A stretch of DNA of 64,000 nt, from contig NC_133774.1 in assembly GCF_003597395.2 (NCBI RefSeq), positions 37,138,048 to 37,202,047 of the forward strand, written 5' to 3'. This stretch comes from Chelonoidis abingdonii (Eukaryota > Chordata > Testudines > Testudinidae). A program made the translations under genes and the position numbers. Position 1 is the first letter of the stretch. The number at the start of each line of letters is the position of its first letter. This document shows positions 22,541 to 34,899 of the stretch, piece by piece. The notes under the pieces are model-generated. The model saw only the letters and a program-made list of their open reading frames with translations, did no database searches and had not been told where the DNA came from.

Positions 22541-22790
22541 GGGTATGTCTACACTGCGACTAGGAGCACATCTCAGCCTGGGAAGACAAGCTCAAGCCTG
22601 CATGGGTAAAATAGCAGTCCAGTAGAGACTTGGACTGCTCTCCCAAGCTCAGTTCCTTGAGAGCTCTCGTCTCCACTCAAGCCGCAGCATCCACACTACT
22701 ATTTTCACCACACTAGCTTCAAGCCAACTTAGAGCAAGTCTGTCTACCTGCACTTGGAGACTCACTTGCAGCAGCAGTGCAGATATGCCC
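22541..22790. mobile_element. 250-bp PIF/Harbinger-like MITE
   Basis: The left end GGGTATGTCTACACTGC and inverted right end GGGCATATCTGCACTGC agree at 14 of 17 positions. The flanks are CTA on the left and CCT or CTG on the right, a poor 3-bp match. An internal palindromic feel is present (CAGTCCAGTAGAGACTTGGACTG). No coding content. Confidence 0.65.
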
Positions 22791-22793
22791 CCT

Positions 22794-23499
22794 GAGAGGT
22801 ATTCATTTAATTCAAGCTCAGGATATCTGTGCCCCACCAAAAGAGAAGAGTACAAAGTGCATAACCGATTATATGAAGGGTTCCTTTAACATGCACAACT
22901 CTTACAAGCATGAATGGTGCTTATGGAAAGTATACCTGCTTAATAGGATTAGTTCTTGACTGAGACTATGGCTTTCGGGAGGATTCCTGAGTGTCTTAAA
23001 AAAATTCAGGGCTACCAGTGTCCCCATAACATACATGATAGTGAATAGAACAGAGAAGGGAGCAGGAGATGGGCCTGGTCCAGGCAGGTGGCCAGGGTGA
23101 TAGCAGAATTTGAGTCCCTGCTCTCATCTGGATTCACTTAACAGAGGTGATTTCTTTTTCTGATTGTTACAAATATTTAGTGTCTTTTTTATTTATTTAT
23201 TTTGAAGGAGTGTATTGGTGGAGGCAGCAGAGAAGAAGCTCTTGGAATTTTTACTTTCCCCTTAGAAGCAGTTGTATAGTATACCCCGCTGTTCTGGGCT
23301 TCCTGTGGAGGAGGAATGTACCTAGTGCCACCATACTTGAAACAACTCTTTCTGTGCAACTGGGAGTGCTCCTACAAAATAAGTCAGGCCTGTAAACAAG
23401 TCCAAAATCAAATATCTGGATCATCCTAAACAGAGCTGAAAAATATCATAGATCATCCCTCTGCGAAGGTTAGATATAGTCCTCCAATGGATGAGCATT
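22794..23499. other. No gene recognised
   Basis: This is unassigned sequence with a T/A-rich patch near 23180-23205. The 82-codon frame at 23147-23395 shows no domain. Confidence 0.45.
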
Positions 23500-23582
23500 T
23501 CTCTGTTGAACTTCTTGATTAGGCGATCAGACTAGATGATCATAATGGTCCCTTCTGACCTTAAAGTCTATGATTCTATGAT
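23500..23582 (+). mobile_element. CR1 LINE 3' tail, sense
   Basis: It ends GGTCCCTTCTGACCTTAAAG then TCTATGATTCTATGATCT, the classic CR1 3' terminus with repeated ATTCTATG. Only the last tens of bases are recognisable. Confidence 0.75.
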
Positions 23583-26384
23583 CTAACTGCAGGATACATC
23601 CATCAATCCAGAGGAGGATCCACACAAGAGAAATTACAAAACAGCATCAAGGAACAATATGCTTTTTTCTTGCTTACCTTATTATCTCCCTCACATTAAA
23701 CAATTCATTGACTTTAATTGTGCCTGCCTCAGGCAAAGAAGCTTGGCAAATATGAAGACCATTTTTATTATTTGCTAGGCGAGTTTTTTTGCCAAGCATA
23801 TTTTCCCAAGTTCCCAAAACACTCTAGTCATCAGTGACTAACAAAGGCCCCATTCACACTGGGGCTATCAAACTGGTTTTGAATAGGGTTTAAAACTGGT
23901 CCAAACAGGGAGAAGGCTTTTAAACCTGCCCCACCTGCAGCTTCTAGAGTCATCCACTGCTCTCTTCTCAACATGGATGGCACTGAGAGGGAGAGAGGCA
24001 TAAAGCCCATCTGTTCCCTGACAGTTTTAGAGGTGTGCCACAGCCATTATGCCAGCGAAGCAGGCAGCCTGTCTGCAACACAGTCACAAGGCTCTGCTGG
24101 AAAATACCTCTGGGGTAGGGAGTAAGAAGGGTGGAAATGGCAGAATGTGAGTGTAATGAGGGCACACCTATGCCCTCACTCTTTTCCAGCTGTCAACATG
24201 CTCAGAAGAATTGTTGTAGCCAGAATGAAAGTTAATTACTAACATATGCCGGGGCAAACACCAGTGCCTCCTTACTTAATTCCTGTGCAAGGCTCAGTAC
24301 TGGGTCGAATTTGGGCCCCAAAGCCTGATTCTGCGCTCTCTTGTAGTTGCCGTAGACATTTACACGTGTGCAAAGGGAGTACAAAAAATGCCACCAAAGC
24401 AGAATGGCAACGCTTTACCCCCACTTTTACACAAGACAATGGAGAACCAGGCCCTCAGATTTGAGTCAGTGGAAGGTTGAGAAGAAGAACATACTGCATC
24501 CTGCCCAAAGTGGCTACGATGCAATTCCAGTCTTCACAAGCCCACAAAGCTGTACAATATTGCTGGCTGAAAAATTGTCACTGAGACCCTTTTCTTAAAT
24601 GAAAAATGGCTTTGCACAGGAACTTCCAAAAATTTTCCAGGAAAAATCATTGGAACTTTTCAACCAGCTCTACCCTGGGGGTATTTTGGTTCAGTCAACC
24701 AGAGAGCAACATGTTGTTGTCTGGCCCCTCTACAATTCCCTCCCCACAACACCAGCTGTGTTGTAAAAAGCCGCAATCTCTCTCTTCATCTGTATGTACC
24801 ACAAGGAGCTACAAGAGGTGGAGCTGGTAGTGCAGGAGGTCATGAAATGCCATCACACTGGCATTTTGAAAGGGAATCCTGCAAAGAAAAAAAAACAAAA
24901 AAAAAGCTCACAATATGGGTGTGGAGAAATATCCTGCACTCCATCAAAGATCTGGCACAAAGTGAGTTGGGTGGGTAGGACTCAGATACAAAGGGAGAGT
25001 GGGTTTTTCTTGGCATTGTCACAATAAATGTGCTTGTCCAAGGAAAGCGTGGGGGGGCGGGGAGGCTGAGGGGTAGGAGAAGATGGGCATGTTACAGGAA
25101 AGTGTGTTCCTACATAATAAGACATTGTAAAATATGTAAAAAAAGGAATCCTGGGGCGGCGAAGGATTTTCCCAGTGACGATGCCAATCAGAGCAAAATC
25201 TTGGGTTATTTATATATCATGTTTAAGAGGCACGAATCACATACATTGATCCTGCCCTTGTATCAAGTCTAAGTAGAAAACTTCACTTCTAAATACTCTC
25301 TGTAGCTCGTGAGTGAGCATTGGTTTGTTTGCACCCATGCTACTGCTACTGTTTTTTTAAAAATGAGCTCTGTTTTATTTTGACAAAAATATCAGCAACT
25401 GCAAATCTGAACAGTCCTCTTTCTCTGTCTCTCACTGACAGAACAAAAATTGTCCAGTGTCAGGTACATTAGGTCTGTACATCAGTGTTGTTTAAGGTTT
25501 TTCAAAGCATATAGGTAAGAATTATGTCTGAGGTTTTTTTTAAAAAAGAAATAGTCAATGAAAAGTATTGCATTTGCACTTAAATATTTCCTTGTAGTGT
25601 TTAAAAACCAAAAGTTACATCCTTGGATGAGAGCATGAGAACCAGAAAGTGAAACTTACTAAAAACAAAAGTGAAGCTGACCAAGGCCAGAGCTTAGAAA
25701 AAAAATTACTCACAAGTGTTTTCATATGATGATTTGTCAGTTCCTCAGAAATAACAGCTGGGGGAAATCAAAGAAAACGTAACAGGAATAAAAAATACTT
25801 AACTTCCTGAAGTGAGAGTAGAGCTGGCAGAGGCAGATGAAAAATGGCAATGTTAGGAGTGCAACTGCTGGTCTTTTCCAAATTTAAAGGACCAGCTACC
25901 AGCTTAGCATGCTGGGAAAGAGGTTGACTATGCTGAAGTCTTGGCAACAATAGAGGAAGTAGTTTTTTTATAGGAAGGGGTTGAATCCCCACTTTTTCTG
26001 AGGGCAAGTTATTGTGATTTAAGATACCTCAGCAATTTTTAAGCTGAAACCTGCTGTGTTTAAGGTAATTTTGTTTTTCTTAACATATTTTTATAATAAA
26101 AATCTTTATGTTTTTATATAAGCTTTTGCCTGTATTTAAAGTTCACTACCATGAGAAACCATACTGTCTTAGTAAGGGTTTTCAGGAATGCAATTCTAGC
26201 TATGAGGCTACTGACACCACACTACTAACTGTGCTTAGCTCCTGATGTTTCCCAAAGTGTGAGCTGAGTGATCGTGCAGCGTAATGAACAGTTCTGTGCC
26301 TTCTCACCAGATAAACCGGACTATTGAGCTTTATCTGGTGCTAATTAAGCACTTTGGACTAGATTGTGAGTTTAGGCACAGCTA
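23583..26384. other. No gene recognised
   Basis: This is 2.8 kb of A/T-rich sequence. It contains simple A runs (24890-24907), a G-rich patch (25049-25080) and an AT-rich stretch near 26060-26120. Frames stay under 83 codons and none has a domain. Confidence 0.5.
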
Positions 26385-26690
26385 GGGTGGCCAACTTTCT
26401 AATGTCTGAAAACTGGACCCGCCCTGCCCCGCCTCTTCCCCCAAAGTTCTGCCTCTGTCCTGCTTCTTCCCCCAAAGCCCTGCTCCTGCCCCTGCCCCTC
26501 CTATTCCCTCAAGGACCTGCCCCCCCCCCACTCCTCTCCCCTCACTCCCCCCCTCCCATTGCTCTCTGCTCTCCTCCTTCAACTTCAACATAAGCAGCCC
26601 CAAGGGACTTGCAAACTCCAGCTCCCGCAGGCTGCCCGGGAGTGCAGGTCAGAAGAGCGCTGCAACTTCACAGGAGCAGTCAGGCTGGCA
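26385..26690. repeat. GC-rich dispersed repeat with GGGTGGCCAACTTTCTAAT start
   Basis: GGGTGGCCAACTTTCTAATGT at 26385 is a turtle dispersed-repeat start as I remember it, with CTA before it. A pyrimidine-rich tract follows at 26401-26580 and then CAAACTCCAGCTCCCGCAGG. The right end was not located. The 139-codon plus-strand frame at 26609-27028 and its antisense partners are compositional. Confidence 0.5.
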
Positions 26691-27638
26691 AGCTAGGACG
26701 TGGCCCTCCTGCCTGGCAGCCCACTGCCTTCTTTGTGCTGCCTGCCCGGCAGCCCCCTTTCCAGTCCACTCGAGCCCTCCCTGCCCTGGAGCTGCCTGAG
26801 AGCATGGCCAGAGGAAGCACTGACTGGCAGGGCAGCTCATGTTCCTTCCCTCCTGGGGCACGTTCTATGCCAGCTGAGGGCCCCTTACCCTGCTTGCCAT
26901 GTGCCCCTGCACTCTGTCCTCCACCGCAGCCCTGCAAACCAGGCTCCTTAAAGGGGATGCCTGCGGCCCAAGCCAGTGCATGCACGCTGCCGTGGGAGCT
27001 GTCGCATCAGGGCTGGGTGTTCCCTTAGGGATCAGTTCTCCCTTGTAGGCACTGCCCTATACAGGAACTGTTATGGACTGCCTCAGTGGGAGCTGCGGGA
27101 GGGTTCATGTGAATTTTGCTTTCATGCACACTTTGCAGGCAATTGTGAAAATCTCTTGTTTTTCTCTCAAAAAATTTTGCAAATCCAAACTGATTTCTTT
27201 CAGACAGCTCTACTGTCCCTCCTAGACAATCTGCACAGGCACACTCCCTTTACTCCCATGGTCAATAAAATTTACTTCAGAGACTCCGCCTTGCAATAAC
27301 AAGCCAGTTCAGCCCAGGCTTAGCCTTTGCAGCTCAGGCCATGTCAGAAAGACAGTCCTAAGTCTCAAATCATGGGAGAACCAAATAAATATGCTTTGCT
27401 CTCTAACTAGTTGTTTGACTTGGATTCTTCTGGTACCAAAAGAGCAATAAGAAAAACTAAGCATTTGGGGACCACGGGCCAGCTCAAGCTAATGATATGG
27501 GCGGGTTAGTATTCACTTTACTGGGGGGAATATCTTTCCTGTTTTTTACTAAAAGTAATAAAATTGTGTAGCTCATTCCAGGCGGCAGCTCCTGAGAAGC
27601 ACAGCTCAGATAGGACAAGGTATAAAGATTGCTCAAAG
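26691..27638. other. No gene recognised
   Basis: GC-rich to about 27020, then A/T-rich. Overlapping frames on both strands have no domain. Confidence 0.4.
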
Positions 27639-27646
27639 CTTTAAGC

Positions 27647-27893
27647 CAGTGGTCCCCAACGCAGTGCCCGTGGGTGCCGTGGCACCTGCCAGGGTATCTG
27701 TGTGTGCCCGCGTACTGGCTGGCGGACAAGCATCTGCCGAAATGCTACTGAAACGTGGCATCATCAAGAGGCGGTGATGCCTCTTGACAATACCGCTTCT
27801 CGGCGGCATTTCGGAGGATGCATGTCTGCCGGCCATAGTCCTTGGTGGCTCGTCGTCCGGCGCCCGCCACCTGGAAAAGGTTGGGGACCACTG
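27647..27893. mobile_element. 247-bp hAT non-autonomous element with perfect TIR and TSD
   Basis: The ends CAGTGGTCCCCAAC and GTTGGGGACCACTG are perfect 14-bp inverted repeats. CTTTAAGC is duplicated exactly at 27639-27646 and 27894-27901. The middle contains inverted pieces CGAAATGC (27737) and GCATTTCGG (27806). It is CpG-bearing and has no transposase. This is a clean Charlie-like hAT MITE. Confidence 0.93.
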
Positions 27894-27901
27894 CTTTAAG
27901 C

Positions 27902-29402
27902 TACCCTTTGCCCCACCCATATAGGGGCCCAACTTGTCTGTCCATGGCTGCTTCCATGTTGTGCCGCAGCCCTAAAAGCACTCTGAGCATGCCCCCTCCT
28001 ACTCTAAGGCATGACTCTCGGACACTTTCTACACTGGGGCAGGCACGGGGCTGCTTATGTCAGCCCTATACTGCTCCTGTGTCAGGAGAATTCTCATCTG
28101 GCCCCTGGTAGCCCCATGTGACCAAGTGGGGATAAGAGTAGGCTCCTGTATGTTTTTATCGGATATTGTACATGAGCCCTGAGACTTACTAACTGGGTGG
28201 ATTTTTGGAAATAAAAAATAAACAAATTACAAATTCTCTTATTCCTGTTCTACTCCATCCCTGTGGACACAGGTAACTTGCTTTGAAGTTTATCAGTGAG
28301 TGCTTCCAATCCACCACTCTGAAGTGACCATATAGAAGGAGTGATCTTTTGCACCCTGAATCCCTCCAAATGGAAACTAGAGAACTGCTGCAGCTGATGG
28401 ATACTGTGAGACTGAACACTAAGCATGGAAAAGACAATGCTGATTAAGGGAAAGAAGGAGAAGAATCAAGCTGTAATGGTAGCTCCAGCCCTTGCTAGGC
28501 ATTTAAATGGGGTATGCTGGCATCTTCTCTTTAACATTGGGTTAGATAATTGTGATCAACCACTTTTGAAACTATCACCTTCAGTGTTTTATCCCCCATC
28601 CCCCATCTCCCATGCATAAACACATATACAAATCATTGCCTTCCTTGCCACAAAAGATCCAGTGGCAATTGTGAGCCCTGTGAGTACTGGGGGTTCTTCT
28701 TAGTTTAAACAGTAGCACTGAGCTTTGTATGAAACCATTTCCCCTTTTTTATACCCGTTCCATTATCATGACATAGGGCCCAACTTCACCATCCTTACAT
28801 GGGGTACCACCTTACTCTACAAGTAATCCTATTGAAACCAGAGTGAGCTAAAGATGACACAGTCAGATTTTTGGACTGTAAATTCTTCAGCACTGGCACC
28901 TTGTGGTCCCCTGCCCCACTGTTGGTGCAATATAAATAATAAATCATAATTTACACAAGATTCCCTTTTCTGCTATCAAAAGGATTCTGTATTCTCAGTG
29001 ACTGGTGGGGCAGGCAATACAGAACTCCAACATCATTCTCATCAGTGGCAAACTCTTATATAAATAGATTGCTTTATTATTTATTTTTTCTATTACTGTT
29101 GTCCCTAGGAGCCTTAGTCATGGACCAGACCTGACTGTGCTAGGTGCTGTACAATCATAGAACAAATAACTAGTCTGGCCCCAGAGAGCTTACAGCCTAA
29201 GTCAAGACACAACAGATGGATACAGACAGGCTGATGGGGGAGTACAATGAAACAATGGGACTTTATTGGTCAGCATAATAGGCAGTGGTCTCAGTTACAG
29301 ATTCCCCTTCTCTCCCAGTCCTGGGGCAATCAATCATACAAACAATGGGGCGCAGTAGTCAGTCCTATGTCATAAGGATCCTACTGTAACGTCTCCAATG
29401 TA
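27902..29402. other. No gene; SINE-tail relics
   Basis: SINE-tail type text occurs at 28870-28950 (TTGTGGTCCCCTGCCCCACTG...ATATAAATAATAAAT) and 29100-29225 (CTAGGTGCTGTACAATCATAGAAC...CAGATGGATACAGACAGGC), both of the kind that follow CORE-SINEs in this window. The 29100-29225 tail resembles those at 5600 and 61050. No exon is supported. Confidence 0.45.
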
Positions 29403-29407
29403 CCTGC

Positions 29408-30560
29408 TGTGACGTTTTGGGAATCACCCAGATTAGGGAAGGATTCTGTCACTGCCTTCCCGGAAGCTTCGGGGTGCCTGGGTACCATCTGACTATGACT
29501 CCCTGACACCAGTAGCCTGCCCACAAGCATAAGATCTAATCCTGGCTCTCACCAAGCTAGTCACTCCTTGCAGGGTGACTCCAACACCCCCTCCAGTCCA
29601 AAGTTTTCCCCAAATCCCTCATGCCTGAGTTCTTAAGCACTACATACATTCCCCTCTGGTTCATCCCCCCTGAAGGCATGAAACTACCCCCCTCAAATAC
29701 CAGCTTACTTTGGCACGCACACTCCATACAGTTTGCACACAAGAGACCTGCTTGGGGTAAAAATAAACAAAGATTTTATTTAATAGGGTTGCCAAGTTTG
29801 GTTGGATTGTATTCCTGGAAGTTTCATCACATGACAATCTTTAATTAAAGATTAATCTTTAATTCCTGGAGACTCCAGCACAATCCTGGAGAATTGGCAA
29901 CCCAATATAGAAAAGTACTGATTCAAGGATGACATAATGAGGGAAGCAAACATCTACATGTAACACAGAAAATAAACATCCAGACGTAGGCGTTACATTT
30001 CCCTTTTCTAATACATCTCAGCTATTGCCTTTGAACAGTTTCCCAAAATAACCCCTAGCCAAGGGGACATCCAGTGTTCGCAGACAGCTTCCTGCCTAGG
30101 AGCTGGCCCTCAGTTGCTGGAGAGACTTCACTTCAAATAACTTCCATTTTAAAAGGGTTTTCAGGGAGTTTTCCCCCCTTTAATCACTATAGATATTCAA
30201 AGTGGGGGGAATTCCCAGTTGTCTCAATGTCTTTCCATTAACTTTAATAGTCCACCATTGTCCTTTCCTGGGCTGGACAATGGATGGGTACCTGAAGCTG
30301 GTTTCATGTAAAAGATTGGCTGGAGAGGTGACCCTCCCTGCCTGACTACTCCCCATGCTGAAGTTTATGAGCAGAGTTTTCTATATACACAAATGCATAA
30401 ATTCATAAGAATGGTTTGTATACATATCTCATCATGACTATCACATTCAGAACCTTGCTAGCTTTCATAAACCAACTTAATATATTTGTATAATGTCATA
30501 GTGAACAAGCTATTGATTTAATAGCTCTCCCCTTAGGGTGGCTGGACCCTGATTGTCACA
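29408..30560 (-). mobile_element. 1153-bp solo LTR, antisense, with exact 5-bp TSD
   Basis: The element runs from TGTGACG to GTCACA with CCTGC duplicated exactly at 29403-29407 and 30561-30565. No internal retroviral region is adjacent, so it is a solo LTR. On the minus strand an AATAAA is present (inverse at 29775-29780) and a TATATAG-like box near 30378, which supports minus orientation. A MITE at 29786-29903 has landed inside it, so the original LTR was about 1.03 kb. Frames in it are too short to be genes. Confidence 0.85.
29786..29903. mobile_element. 118-bp MITE inside the solo LTR
   Basis: The ends GGGTTGCCA and TGGCAACCC are perfect inverted repeats. AATA occurs on both sides (29782-29785, 29904-29907). 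The interior contains a TTTAATTAAAGATTAATCTTTAATT palindrome. This is a small palindromic MITE without coding capacity, younger than the LTR it interrupts. Confidence 0.85.
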
Positions 30561-30565
30561 CCTGC

Positions 30566-31424
30566 ATTTCTAACATGGGAGTAAGGACAAGTGACAGGTA
30601 CCTAAGACTCAATTCGATCTGACCAAAGACTTGTTGATAGATAACACCCAGACAATGGTGCTTCATGATTGAATTAGTGATAATTTATAATCAGTATTGC
30701 ACTACAGAGTCATCTTTTTGCTGCTTTGGATAAGCCTTTAGTTCCTCCTCCCTGTGATTATGCTCAAATTCCAATATGACCTTTGCAAAAGATCATTTGA
30801 CCTTTAGGAACTCCAACTAATATGAAAATATGTAGGCATGGAAGTATTAAATTTTTATTGGTAAACATTTATTTCACTGAACACACACATACCAATGAAA
30901 AAATATTTCCATAGATGATAATAGAAATATACAGATAGGCAAAGGAAGAAAAATACTGATTGGGAACTTATGAGAGTTTGATCTGAGAATATTTACTTTG
31001 TATGTTTTGACACATGATGTTCACAATTTGTATTTTAATAGTTATTAAACTTCAACTTTGGCAGCTGTCATTAAATAATTGTCTGACCATCCCATAGTTT
31101 CTCATAACTGGTAAAATGTAAACTAATACAAATAAAAATGTTTACAAATAAACATAGATATTATCTGTCAACATTTTTTTTAAATCAAATTCTGCCAAGC
31201 CTAAATATAAGTATTAAATTTAAACTATTTCTAAAATTAATTTTTCTGTGAAAAAGTTGTGTAATTGCAATTTTTATTGATACCTGATATTCACAAATAT
31301 GGACTTTTTTAGACTATGATTTGATACCAAACAGAATATGTGATAATTAGAGATGGCAGAATATATTGATTTGTAGATATTTGTACGGCTAAAAGCATTA
31401 TGTTCGGCTCATTGTTATTTGAAG
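30566..31424. other. A/T-rich stretch, no gene
   Basis: This is very A/T-rich, with no open frame of note. I recognise no repeat. If any conserved non-coding element exists it cannot be judged without alignments. Confidence 0.5.
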
Positions 31425-31457
31425 GCGTATTGTTGTAGCTGTGTTGGTTCCAGGATA
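31425..31457 (+). repeat. Head fragment of the foldback repeat
   Basis: GTATTGTTGTAGCTGTGTTG and GTTCCAGGATAT resemble the opening part of the foldback repeat at 310-532. It is cut off at 31458 by the TTA flank of the following element. Confidence 0.5.
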
Positions 31458-31460
31458 TTA

Positions 31461-31725
31461 GGCTATGGCTACATTATGTTGCTCAGGGATGTAAATCAGC
31501 CACACCCCTGAGCAACATAATTTATGCAGACATAGTGCTGTCCACTCTGGTGCTTATGTCGGTGGGAAAGCGTCTCCCACCGACATAGCTACTGCTGCTG
31601 TCAAGGGGCTGGAGCGATTAAGCTGAAGAGAGAGAGCTCTCTCTCTTTGGCTTAGAGCGACTATACAGAGAGCTTACAGTGGCGCAGCTACACCGATGCA
31701 GTTGTGCTGCTGGAAGCCCCCAAAT
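31461..31725 (+). mobile_element. PIF-like palindromic element, truncated or interrupted copy
   Basis: TTA precedes GGCTATGGCTACATTATG. Internal hairpins: TTATGTTGCTCAGGG with CCCTGAGCAACATAA (31474-31521) and TATGTCGGTGGGA with TCCCACCGACATA (31556-31588). The same family is intact at 32138-32389. The right end is missing: text after about 31725 passes into another repeat. Confidence 0.7.
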
Positions 31726-31738
31726 GTATCCACAGAGG

Positions 31739-31873
31739 CAGGAGTGCTGGAACAATTTGTATAGTGGGGGTGCTGAGAGCCATTGAACCAAACTGTAAAC
31801 CTTATATATGATGGAAACCACTTCAAGCCAGGGGGTGCGGCAGCACTCCCAGCACCCTTCGTTCCGGCACCTA
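31739..31873. mobile_element. Short MITE, about 135 bp
   Basis: AGGAGTGCTGGAAC at the left and GTTCCGGCACCT at the right are imperfect inverted ends. The interior (GTATAGTGGGGGTGCTGAGAG) is a sentence I associate with a common turtle MITE. No matching duplication is seen at the flanks. It is the likely cause of the lost right end of the preceding element. Confidence 0.6.
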
Positions 31874-32137
31874 TGCATGGAGAAGAGTTCCAAGCCATGA
31901 AGCAACACTGACCAGACTGAGCTGCTGTTTCACCTGTGAGTCAGTAGGCCAGCTCCTGGCTTATGGATTGGCTGGAGCCTAACACAGGAATGACTCATCC
32001 CCACATCAGGCTCTAGTAGTTCATGGATGACTCGTCACCTCACAGTACCTACTAATTTAATTAAGATACCCTATTGTATTTATCTATCCTTCTCTGTCCC
32101 TTTTTATGAAAAACTGAAGTAAAAGATGAAAGACCAA

Positions 32138-32389
32138 GGCTATGGCTACTTTACAGCTTAAGTTGACATAAATTATGTCGCTCAAGGGTGTGAATTCGCC
32201 ATTCCCCTGAGAGACAAATTATGGTGACTGGACACAGATATGTCCATAGGAGAGCGCTCCTGCCACTTACAGGGGCTGGAGCAGTTAAACTGATGGGAGA
32301 ACTCTCTCCCACTGGCGTAGAGTGGCTACACTAGCAAACTTGCATTGGTGCAGCTGCACTGCTGTAAGCTCTGTAATGCAGCCATAGCC
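32138..32389 (+). mobile_element. 252-bp PIF-like palindromic element, complete copy
   Basis: GGCTATGGC at the left and GCCATAGCC at the right are perfect 9-bp ends. CAA (32135-32137) and TAA (32390-32392) flank it, two of three bases equal. Internal palindromes echo those in the copy at 31461. No reading frame. It has more changes in the hairpin than the first copy. Confidence 0.75.
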
Positions 32390-32392
32390 TAA

Positions 32393-33205
32393 ATGTCAGC
32401 TGAGATAGCTGCACCATTTCAAATCCCTCTGTCAGGTTATCTGAAAACAGAGGGAGGGAATAAAAGGGCAAATATAAAGGACAATATTTATGTGCTGGGT
32501 TTATTCATTTTACTAGATATCTAATCCTATTAACTAAAGTGCAAAGAGTGCCTGCTTAACTTATAGACATTGAAACATCTACCTTGTTGAGACATACAGT
32601 TCTGTCTTGACAGCTTATGTTTGAGAGAGCTGTGATCTTAGAGCAGAGTGGGAAATAAGAACTCCAGAATCTGGCCCAGCTCCAACAGCAAATCCATCTG
32701 TGGCATGGGACAAGTCACTTAGGCCAACATTTCCACCAGTGACCTCTGATTATGCATGCCTCCTTTATTGGGTTGCCATCTTGAGACACTCTGGGCCTGA
32801 TTTTCAGAGAGAGTGAGCACCAACAGGTCTAATGTCAGTGGGAGTTGCTAAGACTCAGTGCCTCTGAACATCAAGTCCAAGGGTCTATTCATTCTAGTTT
32901 TTATACCCCTATTAGCACTGCAGTATCTGAGCGCCTTCTGGTAGTGCAGTAAGTGGCATGACTAACACCAATCATGTGTGTGATTCGTTGTCTCTCTCAT
33001 CCTCTCTCCGGTGGCTCAAAGCATCTGAAGTTGGGAAACCAAAAATAAAGCCACCCATTAAGTGGGCGTGTTTGAAATTTTAATCTCAACCTCTCAGCCT
33101 CAGTTTCCTTGTGTGTAAAATGGAGCTAATACTTACCTGCTACAATGGGGTGACATGTAGCTTAACAAATGAATGCCTGTTAAATGCTTGGGAAAGGAAA
33201 AGTGC
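32393..33205. other. No gene; small CORE-SINE relic
   Basis: Mostly unassigned. At 33093-33140 CTCAGCCTCAGTTTCCTTGTGTGTAAAATGG is MIR-type text in sense orientation. Confidence 0.5.
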
Positions 33206-34118
33206 CATTAATGAGTTGGATAATGGAGTGGAGAGACAAAAATCTGCAGATGACACCAAGCTGGGAGGGGTTGCAAGCACTTTGGAGGACAGGTTTAGAA
33301 TTCAAAATGACTAACAAATTGGAGAATTGGTCTGAATTCAACCAGATGAAAGTCAATAAAGACAAGTGCAAAGTACTACACTTAGAAAAGAAAAATCAAA
33401 AACATGACAACAAAATGGGGAATACCTGGGTGGTATTGCTGGAAAGGATCTAGGGGTTACAGTGGATCACAAATTGAATATGAGTCAACAGATTGATGTA
33501 GCTGCAAAAAAGGCTGATATTATGGGATGTATTAACAGTAGCGTTGCATGTAATTCACAGGAGGTAATTGTCCCACTCCACTCGGCACTGGTGAGGCCTC
33601 AGCTCCAATGCTGTGTGCAACCCAGGTGCCACAGTTTAGAAAAGATGTGGATAAACTGGAAAGAACCAGAGGAGAACAACAAAAATGATAAAAAAGGGTT
33701 TAGAAAACCTGTGAGAAAAGGTTTAAAAAACTGGGCATCTTTAGTCTTGAGAAAAGAAGCCAGAAGGGGGAACCTGATAACAGTCCTTAAATATATTAAG
33801 GGCTACTATAAAAAGGACGGTGATCAATTGTTCTCATTGTCCACTGATGGTAGGACAAGAAGTAATGGGCTTAATCCACAGCAAGGGAGAATTAGGTTAG
33901 ATATTAGGGAGAAAAACTTTCTAACTATAAGGCTAGTTTAGTGCTGGAACAGGCTTCCAAGGGAGGCTCTCCAGTCCCCATCACTGGAGGTTTTTAAGAA
34001 CAAGTTGAACAAACACCTGTCAGGGATGGTCTAGATTTACTTGGTCCTGCCACAGTGCAGGGGGCTGGACAAGGTAATCCCTTGAGGTCCCTTCCAGCCC
34101 CACATTTCTATGATTCTA
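33206..34118 (+). mobile_element. CR1 LINE 3' end, sense: RT C-terminal remnant and 3' terminus
   Basis: Translated pieces in more than one frame show CR1 reverse-transcriptase C-terminal features: ADDTKLGG just after the start (33248-33271), then NKDKCKVLHLEKKN, DHKLNMSQQIDVAAKKA, and HSALVRPQLQCCVQP. Stops and frame jumps separate them, so the copy is dead. The DNA ends CATTTCTATGATTCTA at 34118, the CR1 terminus. It lacks the 5' half, including most of the catalytic domain. The 159-codon frame at 33462-33941 is part of this relic. Confidence 0.88.
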
Positions 34119-34899
34119 CATATTGTAACTGCTAAGTGCATTCATTTCTTAGAACAAAGATACTGTAAGAACACAGAACTGGCCCCACGTACAGCAGACA
34201 TTTTTGGCATAGTTTTTACTGAGGTTAATATAATATTCATAACACTGCTAAAGGACTGTTTGTTGAATAAAATGATTTTGCCATTGGCATTTATTATCTA
34301 TAGAAAAGTTTTTCTGTATTATACCCACATTCTAGCATATAATTATAGTAATAAAGTCTAGTCCCTCACTCGGAGTGACTGCTGCCAGTATTATGAAATC
34401 ATGGCAATGGTTGTAAAAATAAAAGAGGTCATAACCCTTCCACACACACACCCACCCACTCTGTAGTTGATATCAAATAGCTTTGGTGGGAAAATGCAGA
34501 CCTTTAAACTTTCTCTACCAAACTCAATGCATTCTGTATTTAACTTATCCTCTAAAACAGTTTGTGTTATAGGAATTCAGAAACTGCATATAACCATGGA
34601 AAAAGTCTGTACTTAATTAGCTACTGAGTCCAGCTTGATTTAGGCAAAATAACAATCATGTCTTTGTGCAAACTATTTTTAATGATATGCATCACATGCA
34701 TCAACCTGTCCTAATACCAAGGCCATTCCTGCTCCACTGCTTTACTTTTGGCAAAGAGAAGTATCAGGAAATGTCTGCATGGAGATGCTTTTTTCATCTC
34801 CATATGAGTAAGTAACTCTTTCTCAGTAACAAAACCAGTTCTCTTCAATTTAAAACCACAATGACATTGACCAAAATGTGCTACAAAGAAAGGGGTTAA
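34119..34899. other. No gene recognised
   Basis: This is A/T-rich sequence with a short CA tract at 34441-34452. The 83-codon frame at 34110-34361 has no domain. Confidence 0.5.

Noticed and set aside
26609..27028. 139-codon frame plus overlapping frames on both strands
   Set aside because: GC-rich sequence reduces stop codons in all frames; proteins are proline/alanine/cysteine-rich without a domain.
33462..33941. 159-codon frame as a host gene
   Set aside because: It matches the CR1 reverse-transcriptase C-terminal region, with an upstream part in another frame and a CR1 3' terminus downstream.
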